A stretch of 64,000 nucleotides of DNA, taken from positions 1 to 64,000 of the forward strand of contig NZ_OEQH01000002.1 of the NCBI RefSeq assembly GCF_900240385.1. Reading direction: 5' to 3'. The stretch comes from Clostridium minihomine (GTDB lineage Bacteria; Bacillota; Clostridia; Oscillospirales; Acutalibacteraceae). Positions 62,995 to 64,000 of this stretch are shown here, piece after piece. A program made the position numbers and the translations under genes. Each line of letters begins with the position of its first letter. The first letter of the stretch is position 1. The notes under the pieces were generated by a model, which was given only the letters and a program-made list of their open reading frames with translations, was not told the DNA's origin and did no database searches.

Positions 62995-63311
62995 CAAAAA
63001 AAGCCCCTAACTCAGCTGTCTGCTGAGTTAGGGGCGAATTCGTAAAATACAAATCCGCGGTACCACCCTTGTTCGGCACTTTTATAATACAAAAGCACCC
63101 TCAATAAGCCTCTGACAAGGCTTTGGCCGATAACGCTGCCAGCTGCGTCCGATCCTGCGGCACATGGCGTCGGATCGGCGACTCCGGGATGAGCTATACA
63201 CATAAGGTTTCGCACCGGCTTGCACCAACCGCCGGCTCTCTGACTGCTTCACCAGATGTCTTCTTCCCTTCAAAGTCTTTGGGTGACCAATCGGTCTATG
63301 AAATTGTACTC
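62995..63311 (-). promoter_or_regulatory. T-box riboswitch (leucine) of leuAB
   Basis: On the minus strand: stem I with AGAGAGCC and GGTTGGTGCAAGCC, a specifier loop with CTC (AGCTCATCC, Leu codon), GGAGTCG, then the T-box GGGTGGTACCGCGG (63055-63068) and a terminator GCCCCTAACTCAGC with TTTTTTT (63001-63036). Uncharged tRNA-Leu would favour the antiterminator. Fits the leuA downstream. Confidence 0.93.
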
Positions 63312-63340
63312 ATTATATAAGCGGCTTTTTGTTTTGTCAA
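63312..63340 (-). promoter_or_regulatory. Consensus promoter of the leuAB T-box transcript
   Basis: TTGACA (63335-63340) and TATAAT (63312-63317) with exactly 17 bases between, both perfect consensus. Confidence 0.92.
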
Positions 63341-63343
63341 GCC

Positions 63344-64000
63344 CTAATTTTCAGAATCTTCTTCTCTGCCATAGGCACGGTTGGCCGCCTCTCTGGCCAA
63401 ATCGACCACGGTATGCTGGCGCTGTTCCCCTGTGGTATTATCTGGAATCGTGGCAATGACTTCCGCTACCATAGAGCGCATCCAAAGCCCGGGGGTAATG
63501 CGCAGGGTATAGCCCCGGCCGTTTTCGGTCATCCAGTCATAAAAGGATGCTTTGGGCAGGCCGTAGGCGGCTAAAATAGTCATAATCGTGCCCCCGTGGG
63601 TTACCATTACCGCACTGGTGGTGCCAGAGCTCATCATTTCCTCCACCAACTTTTCAAAAGTGGAACAAACCCGATAGGCGAACTGCTGGCTGGTTTCCCC
63701 ATTGGGTGGGCTGACCTGCTGCTGGTTTTCCATCCAGTTTAAAAAGGCCGGATCGGTTTCCAGCTCTTTGGCGGTTTTGCCTTCCCAGTCGCCAAAATCA
63801 CATTCCCGCAGTCCGTCTACCAAAACAGGCTTTGCTTCGGGGTACAAAATTCCCAGCGTATCTACACAGCGGCTCAAAGGGCTGCTGTAATACACCTGTG
63901 CTTTGGGATATTCATACTCACAGCGCAGCTGATTCAGATGCTCGATTCCCTGCACCGAAAGCGGCGAATCGGTTCGGCCAATGTACTGCCCAAGCAGGTT
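63344..64000 (-). CDS. Histidine phosphatase family protein (partial, 5' end outside window)
   Basis: At least 218 residues; the frame runs open past the right edge, where QYIGRTDSPLSVQG is the usual sequence soon after the catalytic RHG of this superfamily. Visible: YYSSPLSRCVDTLGI (second Arg), ECDFGDWEGK (family Glu), and VTHGGTIMTILAAYG (second His). This pattern is close to CobC/GpmB-type phosphatases. The extra C-terminal stretch ending GREEDSEN is unassigned. The missing part should carry the RHG and start codon. Its stop lies 3 bases from the leuAB promoter -35. Confidence 0.9.
   Translation of the reverse strand, partial: NLLGQYIGRTDSPLSVQGIEHLNQLRCEYEYPKAQVYYSSPLSRCVDTLGILYPEAKPVLVDGLRECDFGDWEGKTAKELETDPAFLNWMENQQQVSPPNGETSQQFAYRVCSTFEKLVEEMMSSGTTSAVMVTHGGTIMTILAAYGLPKASFYDWMTENGRGYTLRITPGLWMRSMVAEVIATIPDNTTGEQRQHTVVDLAREAANRAYGREEDSEN

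Overview
The window looks like a chromosomal segment of an anaerobic, low-to-medium-GC Clostridia-type Firmicute, most likely in or near the Oscillospiraceae/Ruminococcaceae (inference). Reasons: the hprK-murB-rapZ-whiA-dnaE-pfkA gene order, split coaB/coaC, PdxR with pdxST, a T-box on the leucine genes, a glycyl radical enzyme locus, lactate dehydrogenase, and strong GGAGG ribosome sites with occasional GTG/TTG starts. I saw no insertion sequence, prophage, CRISPR array or rRNA. One tRNA is present.

Region 1 (1-12.7 kb, all minus strand) is a bacterial microcompartment (BMC) operon built on a glycyl radical enzyme. In transcription order it has a PAS/HisKA_2 sensor kinase, the glycyl radical enzyme, its radical-SAM activase, a PduB-like tandem shell protein, a BMC-H shell protein with a long tail, a CoA-acylating aldehyde dehydrogenase, an S-adenosylmethionine synthetase, EutJ, a small EutQ-like cupin and an ANTAR response regulator. 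Kinase and regulator resemble EutW/EutV, which act by antitermination, and an intrinsic terminator lies just upstream of the enzyme gene. The promoters of kinase and regulator are near copies of each other. The active site resembles glycerol/propanediol dehydratase rather than choline lyase, but the enzyme carries an insertion of about 66 residues and its substrate is open. No pentameric shell gene, phosphotransacylase or alcohol dehydrogenase is seen. The locus probably continues left of the window.

Region 2 (12.9-36.4 kb) is mixed: a 29-residue membrane peptide, an alpha/beta hydrolase, an FkbM methyltransferase, coaB-coaC, an MFS efflux protein behind a leader-peptide/terminator attenuator, a DUF421 protein, a collagen-like surface protein, a beta-lactamase-fold protein, an ion transporter with a structured leader, pdxR/pdxST, cardiolipin synthase, DegV, RidA, lactate dehydrogenase, a radical-SAM DNA-repair-type pair and a YcsG-like NRAMP protein.

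Region 3 (36.4-52.2 kb) is core: pfkA, dnaE, whiA, rapZ, murB, hprK, a GT4 glycosyltransferase, secF, secD, a type Ic aspartate aminotransferase and asnS.

Region 4 (52.2-64 kb) holds tRNA-Ser(GGA), a Cu/Zn superoxide dismutase-like gene, an ECF sigma/anti-sigma pair with secreted and membrane partners, rsmA, a Crp/Fnr regulator, a SUFU-like protein, leuB and leuA under a leucine T-box, and a histidine phosphatase cut by the right edge.

A dispersed intergenic element recurs across regions 2-4. It starts with an extended -10 promoter (TGnTATAATAACCTCAC) followed by GC-rich hairpins. Six copies, each co-oriented with the next gene, lie ahead of the small membrane peptide, coaB (two), the glycosyltransferase and asnS (two).
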